Origin: Propionibacteriaceae bacterium UBA6238
Lineage (GTDB): Bacteria > Actinomycetota > Actinomycetes > Propionibacteriales > Propionibacteriaceae
NCBI GenBank assembly: GCA_002441465.1
Contig: DJWE01000011.1
Span: forward strand, 1-64,000
Direction of reading: 5' to 3'
Length of the DNA stretch: 64,000 nucleotides
Of this stretch, positions 7,061-16,844 are shown piece after piece. The notes under the pieces are model-generated. The model saw nothing but the letters and a program-made list of their open reading frames with translations. It searched no databases and was not told the DNA's origin. Every line of letters begins with the position of its first letter. Positions within the stretch are counted from its first letter, which is position 1. Position numbers and translations under genes: made by a program.

Positions 7061-10000
7061 TCAGTCCATCGACCAGTCGTCGTCCTCGAAGCCGAGAGTC
7101 CGAAGGTTCTCCCGGAGGGCACTGCGCTGGTCCTCGGTGAGCTTATCCAGCTTGTCTGACTCGAGGTCCACCGTGATGCGGAGAGGGACATCGTCGGTGG
7201 TGAAATGGATGACGATCTCTTCATAGATCTGGGCAATGTCACGCACGCCGCGGTTCATGGACAAGGTCTTGGTGGCGTGGAATCGCGTCGGGATCGCAGC
7301 GCGGCGTGGGGGGCGCTCCTGGTTGCCGGGTTCGTCTGACTCGCCGGGCTGGCTGACTGGCTCGTCGGTGTCATCGCCGGGCGGAGTCTTTCTCGACTCG
7401 CGTTCTGCCCTCTCTCGCTTCTCCTGCTCGATCTGTTCCTCTGCGACACGGGGGTCGACGATGAGACCGGCTTGGTGGACATCGTGTGGTGCCGTCATCG
7501 TGAGGCCGACGAACCGGTCGTTCTCGAACCCGTCCGCATAGGCGAAGCTGTCGTGGTCGATACTGATGACCTCATCGAGCCGCCAAACCGCGTCCATCAC
7601 GATCTTCGGATCAGTGACCTTCGGCATGTAGACATACTGGCTGAAGTAGCCGGTGACGGTCTGTACGGGGACGTACGGCTTATCCCTCCACAGGCCAAGG
7701 CGATCGATCTGCATGCGCAGGAGCGACGGCGAGAAGGTCTTCACGACGAACTCACCGGCCTCGGCCTTCTTCGTCACTCGCTGGGCGAGTGTGCCTTCGC
7801 CATTCATCAAGATGGCTTCAAGCTCGATGTCGGGCGACCCGGGTTCCTGCATCGGAACCAGAATCCACTTGTAGGCCTCACGGATCGCATCCGCGACCGC
7901 CTGCTTGGCCTGTGCGACGCGTGACTCGGCCACTCGAATGTTGTGCTGATCGAGGTTGAGCGACTCCTTGTTGCCGAGGATGTACTCCCAGCCCATGCGC
8001 TGGCGAACGTTGTTCAAGAGCACGTCGATGCGGTCAACCTCCGGCGCCAAGAACACCAGGCTGTTCTTGTGGATGCGGGCGTTTGTCCCGCGTTTGCTCA
8101 GGAACTCAAGTGCCGCCGCCTCGGCGGTCGACGTCGCGCGGCGCGAATACGCCCGATCTGGACCGAAGATCACAAGGCCGATGCCAGGACTGTCCTCAAC
8201 ATCGATGCTGCTCGGGGGGAGGCGATGCACCCGCTCGAAAACCCCCTTGTCGGTCTCCTGCCGGACGGCCGCCGCGAGTTCATCGAAGACCTGGTCCTCG
8301 TGGTACGCGTCTGCACGCTCCTGGACGATTTGGGCGACCGTTTGCTGCAGGGACAGCCAGTACCGATCTTGGTCACGATTCATGTACTTGCCGAGGTCGC
8401 CGAGGCGTCGCAGCCCGTCAGTCACATGTGCCGGGTTGTCGCCCGGGTAGGTGGCGCCGAGCACCACCCGCTTCTGCTCGATTCCGCGGATTGGTGCGGT
8501 GGAGCCGTCCCGCTGGCGAAGGTTCGCCAAGGGCGCGGTGCCAAGGAAGACGCAGCGAGCGGCCCGCTTCGTTGCCATCGATTTGCCGAGGATCTTGATC
8601 TCGCTGTCGACCACGTTCGCCGTCGAAGTCTGCCCAGCAATGTCGGCATCGACGATCGGCTTCCACGCGTCATCCAAATGGTTGGCCAACTCATCGAACA
8701 CCTTCGCGTTGTCCAGCGGGATGGACGCCGGCAAGATCATCGGCGACGTATCCCCACTGATCCACAGCGCGTACACCACCGTCGCCATGAGACGCAGGAC
8801 CCCACGCGTGCGCTGGAATCGCTCCAAGGTCGACCAGTCCTTGTAGAGACGATCGAAGAGCTCTGGGTGAATCGGGTACGCCGCCTTCATGGAGGCGCGG
8901 TACCCCGGCTGCATCACCTCGCTGGGCACCTCTGACCCGTAGCGCAGATAGTGGTCCATGAAGCGTTGGATGACTAGATCGCGCGCGGCGTCCTGCTCGC
9001 CTCCGAACGGCTTGAAGATGCGCCGGCGAACGATCTCGAAGGACTCCTCCATCGTCGCGGGCTGCCACGGCGACTCCAGCCGGTGGATCACAGATCGCAG
9101 GTGACGAAGGGCCTCGAGGCCCGCGGTGCCCCCAATCTCATGGATGTTCTCGGCCGGCACATCAGCACCCGGCATGTCACGGACAAGGTCCGACGCTGGA
9201 AGCGACACAACCAGGAGGGCGCTTGGGACAGACTTGACGGCCTCGGTGAGCGACTGGACGAACGTCATGTGCCTGTCGAACGTACCTGCCGGCGTCGGCT
9301 TGTCGGCCGACCAGAGCTGCCGTAGATAGGCCACCCATTCGTCAACCAGGATGACGCACGGCGAGTACTTGGCGAGCACAGCAGCGAGATCGGTGGTGGT
9401 AGGCGGGTAGCCCTGCTCGTCGTAGCGCGCGAGCATCTCGAAACCGTCACGGCCGCCGAGCTGATAGGCGAGTTCGCCCCACATAGTATTGACATACGTA
9501 CCGTCAGCCTTCTGGGAACCGAGCACCGACAGGTCATTCCCGACCAGCACCGCACGGCTCACCCGCGCTGGCATCGAATCCACGCCAACGTCCTCCAGTA
9601 GCCCGCGCATGCCCGGCAGCTGGTCTGCCGGGGTACCGGAAGCGGCGTGGTAGACGGCGAGCAGAGAGTGGGTCTTGCCACCACCGAATGTCGTCATCAA
9701 GTCGATGACGGGTTCGCCGCCGAGCCCGGACAGGCGCGTGATGGCTTGCTCAAGGAGATACCGCAATCCACGGGTCAGGTAGGTGCGTCCGAAGAACTCC
9801 GTCGGGTCACCATACTCAGGGCCTGCGACGCCCTGGTGAACCTGCCGCAAGTCGGCTGCGAACTGAGCGAGTTCGAAAGTGCCACGGGCGACGTCATCGT
9901 GAGGCTCCACGACGTCCCGCCAGGCGGGGAGGCCAGCCGAGTCAAACTGAACGGACAGTGCCTTCTCTTGGGCCCGCTGGAGCCGTTTCTGATCTTCTTC

Positions 10001-10426
10001 GAACATCAGTCGGCGAAACTCACGTCGCATCTCGTCCGCTTGGTCCGCCTGCTGAACGGCCCCGACCGAGCGGAGCACGTGCTCACCGTCCATGAGTACG
10101 CGCTCAGTTCGCTCTGACGAGATCCGCTCGCCGTGCGCCCACTCCTTCCGTGCATCCCACAACGCTGACAGCGCGCGCTTATCCTCGAATGAGAGTTGCT
10201 CGCGGAAGACCGCATGCCACTGCTTGTCCACGACCCAGAACAGATAGGCAGGGTCCGCCGGATTCGGCGTGGAATCTCGGCCTGTGAGCCCGGCCGTACG
10301 ACCTACTTCCGCGGCCCAATCAAGGCCATACCTCGCCTGCAGAACCCCAACCATCCACGGCCCGAGCCCTTCGGCTACAAGGTCGAGGACTCGGCCGACC
10401 CGCTCCTTGTTGGTCAGGGATGCCAT
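7061..10426 (-). CDS. HEPN(Swt1-like)-DUF499 P-loop ATPase
   Basis: A 1121-aa protein. Residues 1-125 resemble the Swt1-type HEPN domain, with an R-x4-H arrangement (R93...H98 in DARKEWAHGE), the usual HEPN ribonuclease signature. A DUF499 region follows, with the P-loop TTFGGGKTHS at about 245-254 and an acidic CVILVDEWVAYLR Walker B. The middle and C-terminal parts are mixed, ending in a charged linker and a domain with IRVAESRV and LESDKLDKL segments. The ATG lies one base from the stop of the upstream methyltransferase gene, so the genes form an operon (helicase, methyltransferase, ATPase). DUF499 proteins recur next to DUF1156 methyltransferases in defence islands; the biochemical role is unproven. 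Confidence 0.85.
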   Translation of the reverse strand: MASLTNKERVGRVLDLVAEGLGPWMVGVLQARYGLDWAAEVGRTAGLTGRDSTPNPADPAYLFWVVDKQWHAVFREQLSFEDKRALSALWDARKEWAHGERISSERTERVLMDGEHVLRSVGAVQQADQADEMRREFRRLMFEEDQKRLQRAQEKALSVQFDSAGLPAWRDVVEPHDDVARGTFELAQFAADLRQVHQGVAGPEYGDPTEFFGRTYLTRGLRYLLEQAITRLSGLGGEPVIDLMTTFGGGKTHSLLAVYHAASGTPADQLPGMRGLLEDVGVDSMPARVSRAVLVGNDLSVLGSQKADGTYVNTMWGELAYQLGGRDGFEMLARYDEQGYPPTTTDLAAVLAKYSPCVILVDEWVAYLRQLWSADKPTPAGTFDRHMTFVQSLTEAVKSVPSALLVVSLPASDLVRDMPGADVPAENIHEIGGTAGLEALRHLRSVIHRLESPWQPATMEESFEIVRRRIFKPFGGEQDAARDLVIQRFMDHYLRYGSEVPSEVMQPGYRASMKAAYPIHPELFDRLYKDWSTLERFQRTRGVLRLMATVVYALWISGDTSPMILPASIPLDNAKVFDELANHLDDAWKPIVDADIAGQTSTANVVDSEIKILGKSMATKRAARCVFLGTAPLANLRQRDGSTAPIRGIEQKRVVLGATYPGDNPAHVTDGLRRLGDLGKYMNRDQDRYWLSLQQTVAQIVQERADAYHEDQVFDELAAAVRQETDKGVFERVHRLPPSSIDVEDSPGIGLVIFGPDRAYSRRATSTAEAAALEFLSKRGTNARIHKNSLVFLAPEVDRIDVLLNNVRQRMGWEYILGNKESLNLDQHNIRVAESRVAQAKQAVADAIREAYKWILVPMQEPGSPDIELEAILMNGEGTLAQRVTKKAEAGEFVVKTFSPSLLRMQIDRLGLWRDKPYVPVQTVTGYFSQYVYMPKVTDPKIVMDAVWRLDEVISIDHDSFAYADGFENDRFVGLTMTAPHDVHQAGLIVDPRVAEEQIEQEKRERAERESRKTPPGDDTDEPVSQPGESDEPGNQERPPRRAAIPTRFHATKTLSMNRGVRDIAQIYEEIVIHFTTDDVPLRITVDLESDKLDKLTEDQRSALRENLRTLGFEDDDWSMD

Positions 10427-10427
10427 G

Positions 10428-13112
10428 TCAGAACAACCTCTCTGTAGACGCCCTGGCGGCGCTGCCCAGCCGGATAAGCTCAGACCAAGAGTTGATCAGT
10501 GCGTTGTATCGCTCCTGGTCGGACGTTCGTGCCTTCTTCGCAGCAACACGCTCCAGGCGATAGACCAGCGACCGCGCGGAGTGCTGGAGGTCACCCAATT
10601 CGCCGTACAGCTGAGCAGCTTCAAGTTCGCCGCCTCCGTCGATGAGGCGATCCGCGAGGTGATGGACGGCCTCCCAGGCAGTTGGTGTTGCATCGCTGGA
10701 TGGCCGCCACCTGCGATCAAGACCCCCGTGCCCCAGGAGCTGAACGCGGTTCCCAGCACTCGTAACGACAGATGCGCGCTTGACGTCATCAACGCTGATG
10801 CCAAGGGGGCGAGCAACTTTGTCCGCCTCGCCGAAGTCAGCAGATGCCCAGCCATGCGACTCCCACCAGCGGACAGCGAACCGGGACACCGGGTCGAGTT
10901 CGCCCTCCTGTTCGTCGAGCACTTCCCCGAGAGCAGTGTTGATTAGGCGGAGCGCCTGCTCCACGGAGACGCGCTCGCCCGATTGGTCCAGAACGGCTCG
11001 ATAGCGGGAGTAGATGCGCATGCCGGGGCCCATGGCCGCTTGACCAAGGTCCACGGGCAAGATCGAGGCAGCCTGCAAGTCGTGAACGGCCGGCCCCAGC
11101 TCACGCCGTAGTGCCCGGTTGAAGTCGGTCAAACTGGAGGTCGTCGCCGAGGATTCGCGCGGCCGGCACACCATGACGATGTACGCGGCAACCGCATTCG
11201 TACCGATCCCGATCATACGGTTACCTTTGGTGCCATGTATCGGCCAGGTCCCCGTGATCTCGAGGTCAGCATCGACTATCGCGGTCAGGATGGACGACCA
11301 TCGCGTCTCCTCCTCGCGTCCGCCCTTTTGCTCCTTTGAGGCATATACGATCAGCATCGGCAGGTCGTCGGCCATCGAACTGCGCAGGTTGTGGAAGGTG
11401 TCCGTGAACCCCTCTACGAAGTACTCCCGGGCCCTGTCCCCACTCCCTTGATGGTGCGAGGGTATGGCGGTCAGCTCTCCGGCCTTTGGGGCAGCGAGAG
11501 TCGCATAGAGGTCGGGATGCACGGCGCGCAGAGCTCGGCGGTGCCACATGTAGAAGTAGTCGGACAGGTCGGCATAGCCGATGGCGTCGAAATAGGGCGG
11601 GTCCGTCGCGACCAGTCCCGGGCTGGTTGACTGGGTCTCACGGGCATCGCGGCGCTCGACCCGCCCTTCTCCTGGGACGACGTATTTCAGTGAGCCTGCC
11701 ATTGAATTCACAGCGCCCGGGAGCGAGCCGGCGCCGGCACGAGGAGTCAGTTCGGCGAAGTCCCACTGCATGGGCACGTCATGTCGGCCAAAGGCGGGGA
11801 TCGGCTGCCCGCCGCCGGAACGTGAATCTATGAACCAGCGGACTTGGCTCGACTGGTATTGCGCCATGCGACCGAGAGCAAGGCCCAGCAGTGTCGTCAC
11901 TGCATCGGCCCAGGAGCTCGTTCCACCGTCCGCGATGATCTCTGATCGGATCCCCGCGATCAGATCTGCGTGGCATGCGAGCGCTCGGAGCTGGCGCGGC
12001 GTGTACAGACTCGCGAAGGTAGCGAACCCAAATCTTGGACCAGAGAACCAGCGCGGAATGTCGGGCTGTTGAACCTCGGGAATATCCTCCGGTGCTGCAA
12101 CCAGACTCGCCGCCCGAGCCTCTCCAGAGGTTGGCGCCCGATACTCGCGACGGCTAACCCCCTCCTCACTTATGGCACCGAGCCTCAATCCGAGCGCGCC
12201 ACGGCTCCCCTGCTCGATGAGTGCGTCTTCGTTCAGCAACGAGCCGCACTTCACACAGGTGAAGCTCGCACCACGGCCGACCTTCGTCGGTTCCGGGGCT
12301 TGACCCCTCACTCGGCCCGTCACGACGTTGATGGCGAGCGAACCGTCTATAAACGAAGGCTCCATCCACGCGAGATCGCCTGGTCGTCGGGACAACCACC
12401 AGTTGGTTGTCAGCGGCACCTCCGCAAGGCAAGCTGGGTTGACGCACCTTGCCGTCCGAATCCAGTTCCAGGTAAGTACGGACTGCGACTCCCCGTAGAG
12501 CGGCCGGAGTTCCGCCCACGCCCGCTCGCAAATGCGATCGGCGTAGTACCGCAGGTCAGCCTCAAGTGCCTCCAGACCCGACCATGTCGCCGGCTGTGGA
12601 AGTAGCGAGTCCTCGTCGCTAGGCTCGATTGGCGCCACAGGCGAGGCCCCCCAGGCGCGCGGGCAGATCTCCGTCAACGTGCGCGAGATCAGTGCCGGTA
12701 TGGGATTCAGGTCCGAGCCAAAGGACTCCAGACCGAGGCGCTGCGCCTCAACGAGTGTGGATCCTCCTCCGCAGAAAGGGTCCACAACAATCGGCGGGCC
12801 GCTTGGGTATTGGCGCTGCAGTACCCGACGTGCTTCGGCCACGTCGTCCGGCGAGGGCAGGTCCGCTCCGTTCGCTACCAGCCGCTTCAGCAGATCTAGG
12901 AGGTAGACCCGCTGATTGTCGTCTTCGGGATCATCGACAAGGGCAGCGAAGAGCAACGCGCGCCATGCAGGGAGAGGCATCGGCGCCCACCACTTGTGGA
13001 TGTTCCGGAGCGTCCCTGTCTTGCGGTCCTTGTCGGCTTTGCACGCAGCGTTAATCTCATCGAGCGGCAGGGCGACCTCAACTAGCTTTCGCCTACGACT
13101 GGTCGCGGTCAC
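10428..13112 (-). CDS. DUF1156 DNA methyltransferase (predicted adenine-specific)
   Basis: An 894-aa protein. The DUF1156 N-terminus has NIHKWWAPMPLPAWR at 37-51. The SAM-binding motif is DPFCGGGSTLVEA (111-123) and the catalytic motif is TDPPYFD (503-509, DPPY), as in N6-adenine/N4-cytosine enzymes. Cysteines at C223/C228 and a C-x2-C near 286-289 suggest a zinc ribbon (COG1743-like). The start overlaps the helicase stop (ATGA at 13109-13112). It would modify host DNA so that the partner ATPase and helicase can discriminate invaders. Target sequence unknown. Confidence 0.88.
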   Translation of the reverse strand: MTATSRRRKLVEVALPLDEINAACKADKDRKTGTLRNIHKWWAPMPLPAWRALLFAALVDDPEDDNQRVYLLDLLKRLVANGADLPSPDDVAEARRVLQRQYPSGPPIVVDPFCGGGSTLVEAQRLGLESFGSDLNPIPALISRTLTEICPRAWGASPVAPIEPSDEDSLLPQPATWSGLEALEADLRYYADRICERAWAELRPLYGESQSVLTWNWIRTARCVNPACLAEVPLTTNWWLSRRPGDLAWMEPSFIDGSLAINVVTGRVRGQAPEPTKVGRGASFTCVKCGSLLNEDALIEQGSRGALGLRLGAISEEGVSRREYRAPTSGEARAASLVAAPEDIPEVQQPDIPRWFSGPRFGFATFASLYTPRQLRALACHADLIAGIRSEIIADGGTSSWADAVTTLLGLALGRMAQYQSSQVRWFIDSRSGGGQPIPAFGRHDVPMQWDFAELTPRAGAGSLPGAVNSMAGSLKYVVPGEGRVERRDARETQSTSPGLVATDPPYFDAIGYADLSDYFYMWHRRALRAVHPDLYATLAAPKAGELTAIPSHHQGSGDRAREYFVEGFTDTFHNLRSSMADDLPMLIVYASKEQKGGREEETRWSSILTAIVDADLEITGTWPIHGTKGNRMIGIGTNAVAAYIVMVCRPRESSATTSSLTDFNRALRRELGPAVHDLQAASILPVDLGQAAMGPGMRIYSRYRAVLDQSGERVSVEQALRLINTALGEVLDEQEGELDPVSRFAVRWWESHGWASADFGEADKVARPLGISVDDVKRASVVTSAGNRVQLLGHGGLDRRWRPSSDATPTAWEAVHHLADRLIDGGGELEAAQLYGELGDLQHSARSLVYRLERVAAKKARTSDQERYNALINSWSELIRLGSAARASTERLF

Positions 13113-16100
13113 TTCTGGCTCATTTCTGTTGCTTCGTTCCAGAACGGCTCCCAGTCATAGTCGACACTCGCCGCTCGCGGATCGATAGGTTCGGTGATGG
13201 GTTGGCGAAGGTACCGGACGGTGGTTGAGTCGTCCTCGGCCACGCGGACGAGCGCGAGTACCGACCGTTCCCCCTTGTTCAGAGCGGTCACGGCTTCGCG
13301 CCGCTTGAGTTGGAAGGTCGTGCCGCCCTCGATACGTCCCTTGACCTCGATGAAGTCGAGCCCAAGTGGGGTTTCAGACTCGATGTCGTAGCCGGGATTG
13401 TTGTGTGGCATCTCGGACGGGGCGTGCCCGAGGGCATGCTCCACCCGGAGGACCGCGTCGACGGCGATCCGTTCGATCCGGGTCGTCTCTCGCGCGCGTT
13501 GATCAGCAGCTACTGGATCGTCCTGTGCGTCCAGCCATCCTCGCGGTACGACAAGGCAGGCGCCAGTAACCCTCGGCGGACGAACCGAGATCTCGCGCTC
13601 CTTCTCGAGTTCCTTCAGCCGGCGATCCAACCGGCGCACGAGGTTGTCGGCGCGTTCCTTCATCTGGGCGGCAGGAAGCCGGGTCTTGCGGCCGGCACGT
13701 TCGCGTTCGGACAGCTCGAAGGCTCGACGATCCCAGTAGGTGATCTCCCGATTGAGCCGCTCGCGCACGAGGCGTTCGGTCTTGTCGAGCCTGGCGAGCG
13801 TCCGCTCACGGACTTGCTCAGCGTGTTCTCTGGCGAGGGTGGTCGAGGCGGTACGGATGACGCGCTCGTCCAGGTCGGAGGCCTTTGCCCACGGCTCGGC
13901 AAGGATCGGAGTCACTTGGGCACGTTCGTCATCTGATGGTGGCTCGAAGTCGGGCAACGGCGACCCGTCAAGGGGCGAGATCGTCCCGTCGTGGTCGATA
14001 CGGACGAACTGGGCTTTGCGCGACACAACGAGGGGCTGACCATCGCGGCCGGTGCGCCCGTCGATGACGTCGTGCTCGAGTAGGCAGACGACGTACGGCT
14101 GGGTACCGACGTCTGATCGGTCTAGAAGGATGGCGCCGCGACGGAGCGCGTCCTGGTGCCGGTCGGCGATGACGCTCACAGTGGCGACCATCAGTGGATG
14201 GCCCGGGTGGATGAGGGTGGCGACGTGGTTGTTGCCTGGCACCTTGACGTACTTCGGGTCGAACGCGACCCGGTGGTAGGAGTCAACGACCGGCTGGCCG
14301 TAGCCTGTTATTCGGTCACGTTCCTTGACCTCGGTGGGAACTCGACGGATCTCGAAGCGGTGGCTCTCCCTGATGCGGAGGGAGCCGCCGACGTCAGCGA
14401 AGGCGCGGTGGAAGAACGCCTCCACGTGGTACGGCTGGAGCCTCGCAACCTCTGCGCGCTCCATCTCCTTCCGAGTTTCCGCGATCTCCGCGGTCTCCAT
14501 GTGGGAAGGGACCAGCTGCTGGCGGGCAAGGATCTCCGGGATGCCCTCGGAGACCTTCGGGTTCACAACCTCGTCGAGGTATCGCTCGCGTTCGGGGGCG
14601 TCGGCAATCCTGATCGCTTCGATCATTAGGTCGCGAAGCGAAGTGCCCTCGAACAGCTGCCCGAGGACGTTGTAGACCCGGCCGTCCAGCCGGCGGCGCT
14701 GCTCTTCGAGTTTGTCGAGGAGCCGGCGGTAGACGTCACCTTCGCGAGTGTCTTTCGCGGCTAGTGACCACATGAAGCAGGTGTGGAGCTGACCGATGCG
14801 GTGCACGCGTCCGAATCGCTGTTCGATGCGATTCGGGTTCCAGGGCAGGTCGTAGTTGATGACGAGATGAGCGTTGCGATGGAGGTTGATGCCCTCGCCG
14901 GCGGCGTCGGTCGCGATGAGGAAGACGCACTGCTCGTTCTGTTCGAAGATCTCCTTGGCCTTCAGGCGGTCTTCGCGTTTGGTGCCGCCGTGAATGGTGA
15001 CCACCGCGTCGCCTCGACCCAGGTGCTGGGTGAGGCGGGCGACCAGGTCGTCGAGGGTGTCTTTGTGCTCGGTGAAGATGATGACCTTCCGGCGTGCGCC
15101 GGTGTCGTCGCGCATCTCGTCGGAGTCGTCGAGAGTGTCACGAAGCGCGTCCCACTTGGCATAGGTGGGCGACGACTTCACGGCCGCCGACTTGACGAGG
15201 ATCCGGTCGAGAACCGCGATCTCAGTTGCGAGTTCCTCAGGCGTGCGGGATGCAGTGGCGCCGGCGATGGCCTTGTCCTCGACGGCCTCGCGTTCCTCGT
15301 CCGTGAGGTCATCTAGGTCATCCCAGTCCGGGATGTCCACGTCGTCGCTGATTGCGGACGCGCGCAAGCGAGAGTCCTCCAGCTCTGACTCCAATCGCTT
15401 GCGCCGGCGTTCCAGGGATCGGTGAATCGCCGCAGGTGACGACGCGAGGCGACGCTGCAGCGTGGTGAGGGCGAACCCGACGGTGTTGCGCCGCCGGCCG
15501 TCGCCACTCATCTCATCGACGCGGTTCATCTCATGGACCACGTAGTCGGTGACGGCGTTATAGAGATCCTTCTCGGGCTGGGTGAGCTCGTACTCGACCG
15601 TGTTGGCGAACCGCTCAGGGAACAGTCGCGTGCCCTCGAAGGTGAATAGCTCTTCTTTGACCAGGCGACGGAGCAGGTCGGAGACATCCACCTGGCGGGT
15701 GCCTTCCCGGGCAACGCCCTCGAACCGGTCGGAGTCGAGGAGCGCCATGAACAGCTGGAACTGCTCCTCCTTCCCGGTGTGAGGGGTTGCCGTCATCATC
15801 AGGACGTTCTGTGCGTGCGTTCCGAGCTCCTCGGCCATCTGGTAGCGCTTGGTCTTCTTGACCTCGCCGCCGAACACCGATGCAGACAGCTTGTGCGCCT
15901 CGTCGAAGATGATCAAATCCCAGTCGACCTCGCACGCCTTGTCGAGGATGCCCTCGCTGTTGCGGGCCAGAACGTCCAAACGTGCCAGCCATAGACCGCC
16001 GCGGGAGAACGGGTTAGCCTCGTGGATGATCTTGTCGCGGGTCAGGATCTCGAACTCCAGCCCGAACTTTTCCTTCGATTCTTCATCCCACTGATCGACG

Positions 16101-16600
16101 AGTGAGCCCGGTGCAACGACCATCACGTTGGCGGCCGCTCCGCGCAGTCGGAGTTCCTTGATGAGCAGGTCGGCCATGATGGTCTTGCCAGCGCCGGGGT
16201 CGTCGGCGAGGACGTACCTGAGCGGCTGCTTCTGAAGCATGATGTCGTACACCGCGCGAAGTTGATGCGGAAGCGGACGAACATCGCTCGTCCCGAGGGC
16301 ACCTTGTGGATCGAACAGGTGGGCCAGCTGCATCCGGCGAGCCTCGGCAGCCAGCAGGAACGCGTTCGGGTCGGCGTCGAAGGTGAACGGCAGCCCGGGC
16401 TCGACTGCCTCGACGCTGGTGAGGGAGTCGCCGTAGACGATCTTCTCGACGATGCCGCTCTCGGTTCGGTATGCAACCGAGGCGGAGTCGTCTGTCAGTC
16501 GCTCGACGGCCAAGATCTTCACCGGCGTGGCGCCCGCGAGCCCAGTCACCGTGGCCCCGGCCTTCAGCACAGCGAAGACCGACGCGGCCGTGCTCGTCAC
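13109..16600 (-). CDS. SNF2/DEAH helicase with C-terminal DUF3883-like domain
   Basis: A 1163-aa superfamily 2 helicase. Walker A is DDPGAGKTIMADLL (about 133-146), the DEAH box is IFDEAHKLS (231-239), motif III is MTATPH, and the helicase C half contains IIFTEHKDT, ATDAAGEGINL and QRFGRVHRIGQ, typical of SNF2/RapA-like enzymes. The C-terminal 120 residues include IESETPLGLDFIEVKGR, typical of DUF3883 nuclease-fold domains. First gene of the minus-strand operon with the DUF1156 methyltransferase and DUF499 ATPase. Comparable helicases (DrmD) occur in DISARM, but the other DISARM core genes are absent here. Likely role: ATP-driven translocation on invading DNA. Confidence 0.88.
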   Translation of the reverse strand: MTSTAASVFAVLKAGATVTGLAGATPVKILAVERLTDDSASVAYRTESGIVEKIVYGDSLTSVEAVEPGLPFTFDADPNAFLLAAEARRMQLAHLFDPQGALGTSDVRPLPHQLRAVYDIMLQKQPLRYVLADDPGAGKTIMADLLIKELRLRGAAANVMVVAPGSLVDQWDEESKEKFGLEFEILTRDKIIHEANPFSRGGLWLARLDVLARNSEGILDKACEVDWDLIIFDEAHKLSASVFGGEVKKTKRYQMAEELGTHAQNVLMMTATPHTGKEEQFQLFMALLDSDRFEGVAREGTRQVDVSDLLRRLVKEELFTFEGTRLFPERFANTVEYELTQPEKDLYNAVTDYVVHEMNRVDEMSGDGRRRNTVGFALTTLQRRLASSPAAIHRSLERRRKRLESELEDSRLRASAISDDVDIPDWDDLDDLTDEEREAVEDKAIAGATASRTPEELATEIAVLDRILVKSAAVKSSPTYAKWDALRDTLDDSDEMRDDTGARRKVIIFTEHKDTLDDLVARLTQHLGRGDAVVTIHGGTKREDRLKAKEIFEQNEQCVFLIATDAAGEGINLHRNAHLVINYDLPWNPNRIEQRFGRVHRIGQLHTCFMWSLAAKDTREGDVYRRLLDKLEEQRRRLDGRVYNVLGQLFEGTSLRDLMIEAIRIADAPERERYLDEVVNPKVSEGIPEILARQQLVPSHMETAEIAETRKEMERAEVARLQPYHVEAFFHRAFADVGGSLRIRESHRFEIRRVPTEVKERDRITGYGQPVVDSYHRVAFDPKYVKVPGNNHVATLIHPGHPLMVATVSVIADRHQDALRRGAILLDRSDVGTQPYVVCLLEHDVIDGRTGRDGQPLVVSRKAQFVRIDHDGTISPLDGSPLPDFEPPSDDERAQVTPILAEPWAKASDLDERVIRTASTTLAREHAEQVRERTLARLDKTERLVRERLNREITYWDRRAFELSERERAGRKTRLPAAQMKERADNLVRRLDRRLKELEKEREISVRPPRVTGACLVVPRGWLDAQDDPVAADQRARETTRIERIAVDAVLRVEHALGHAPSEMPHNNPGYDIESETPLGLDFIEVKGRIEGGTTFQLKRREAVTALNKGERSVLALVRVAEDDSTTVRYLRQPITEPIDPRAASVDYDWEPFWNEATEMSQK

Positions 16601-16844
16601 TGTGTTCGTCTCCTGATCGATGCTCTCCCTTGGGGAACCTTAGCGACCGGTGCTGACAACGGCGGCCATTGAGATCAGTGCGGCCCGAGATCAGAGCGAA
16701 GATCGCCCCGGTGGCCGTTGATCGCGATGGCGGCCAACTGGATGAGGCGGCCGGCGGCGGCCGAGCTGAACCAGCCGGTAGCGCGGCGGTGACCGACTCG
16801 GCGCGGTCTGATCGCTATGGTCGGGATCGCGGGAGAGGTGAGGT
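16601..16844. promoter_or_regulatory. Divergent promoter region between helicase and TcmP
   Basis: A 244-bp gap between divergently transcribed genes, so it must hold promoters for both. GAGATCAG occurs twice (near 16674 and 16690) followed by GAAGATCG; these short repeats could be binding sites but may be chance. No clear -10/-35 pair or gene is seen. Confidence 0.35.
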
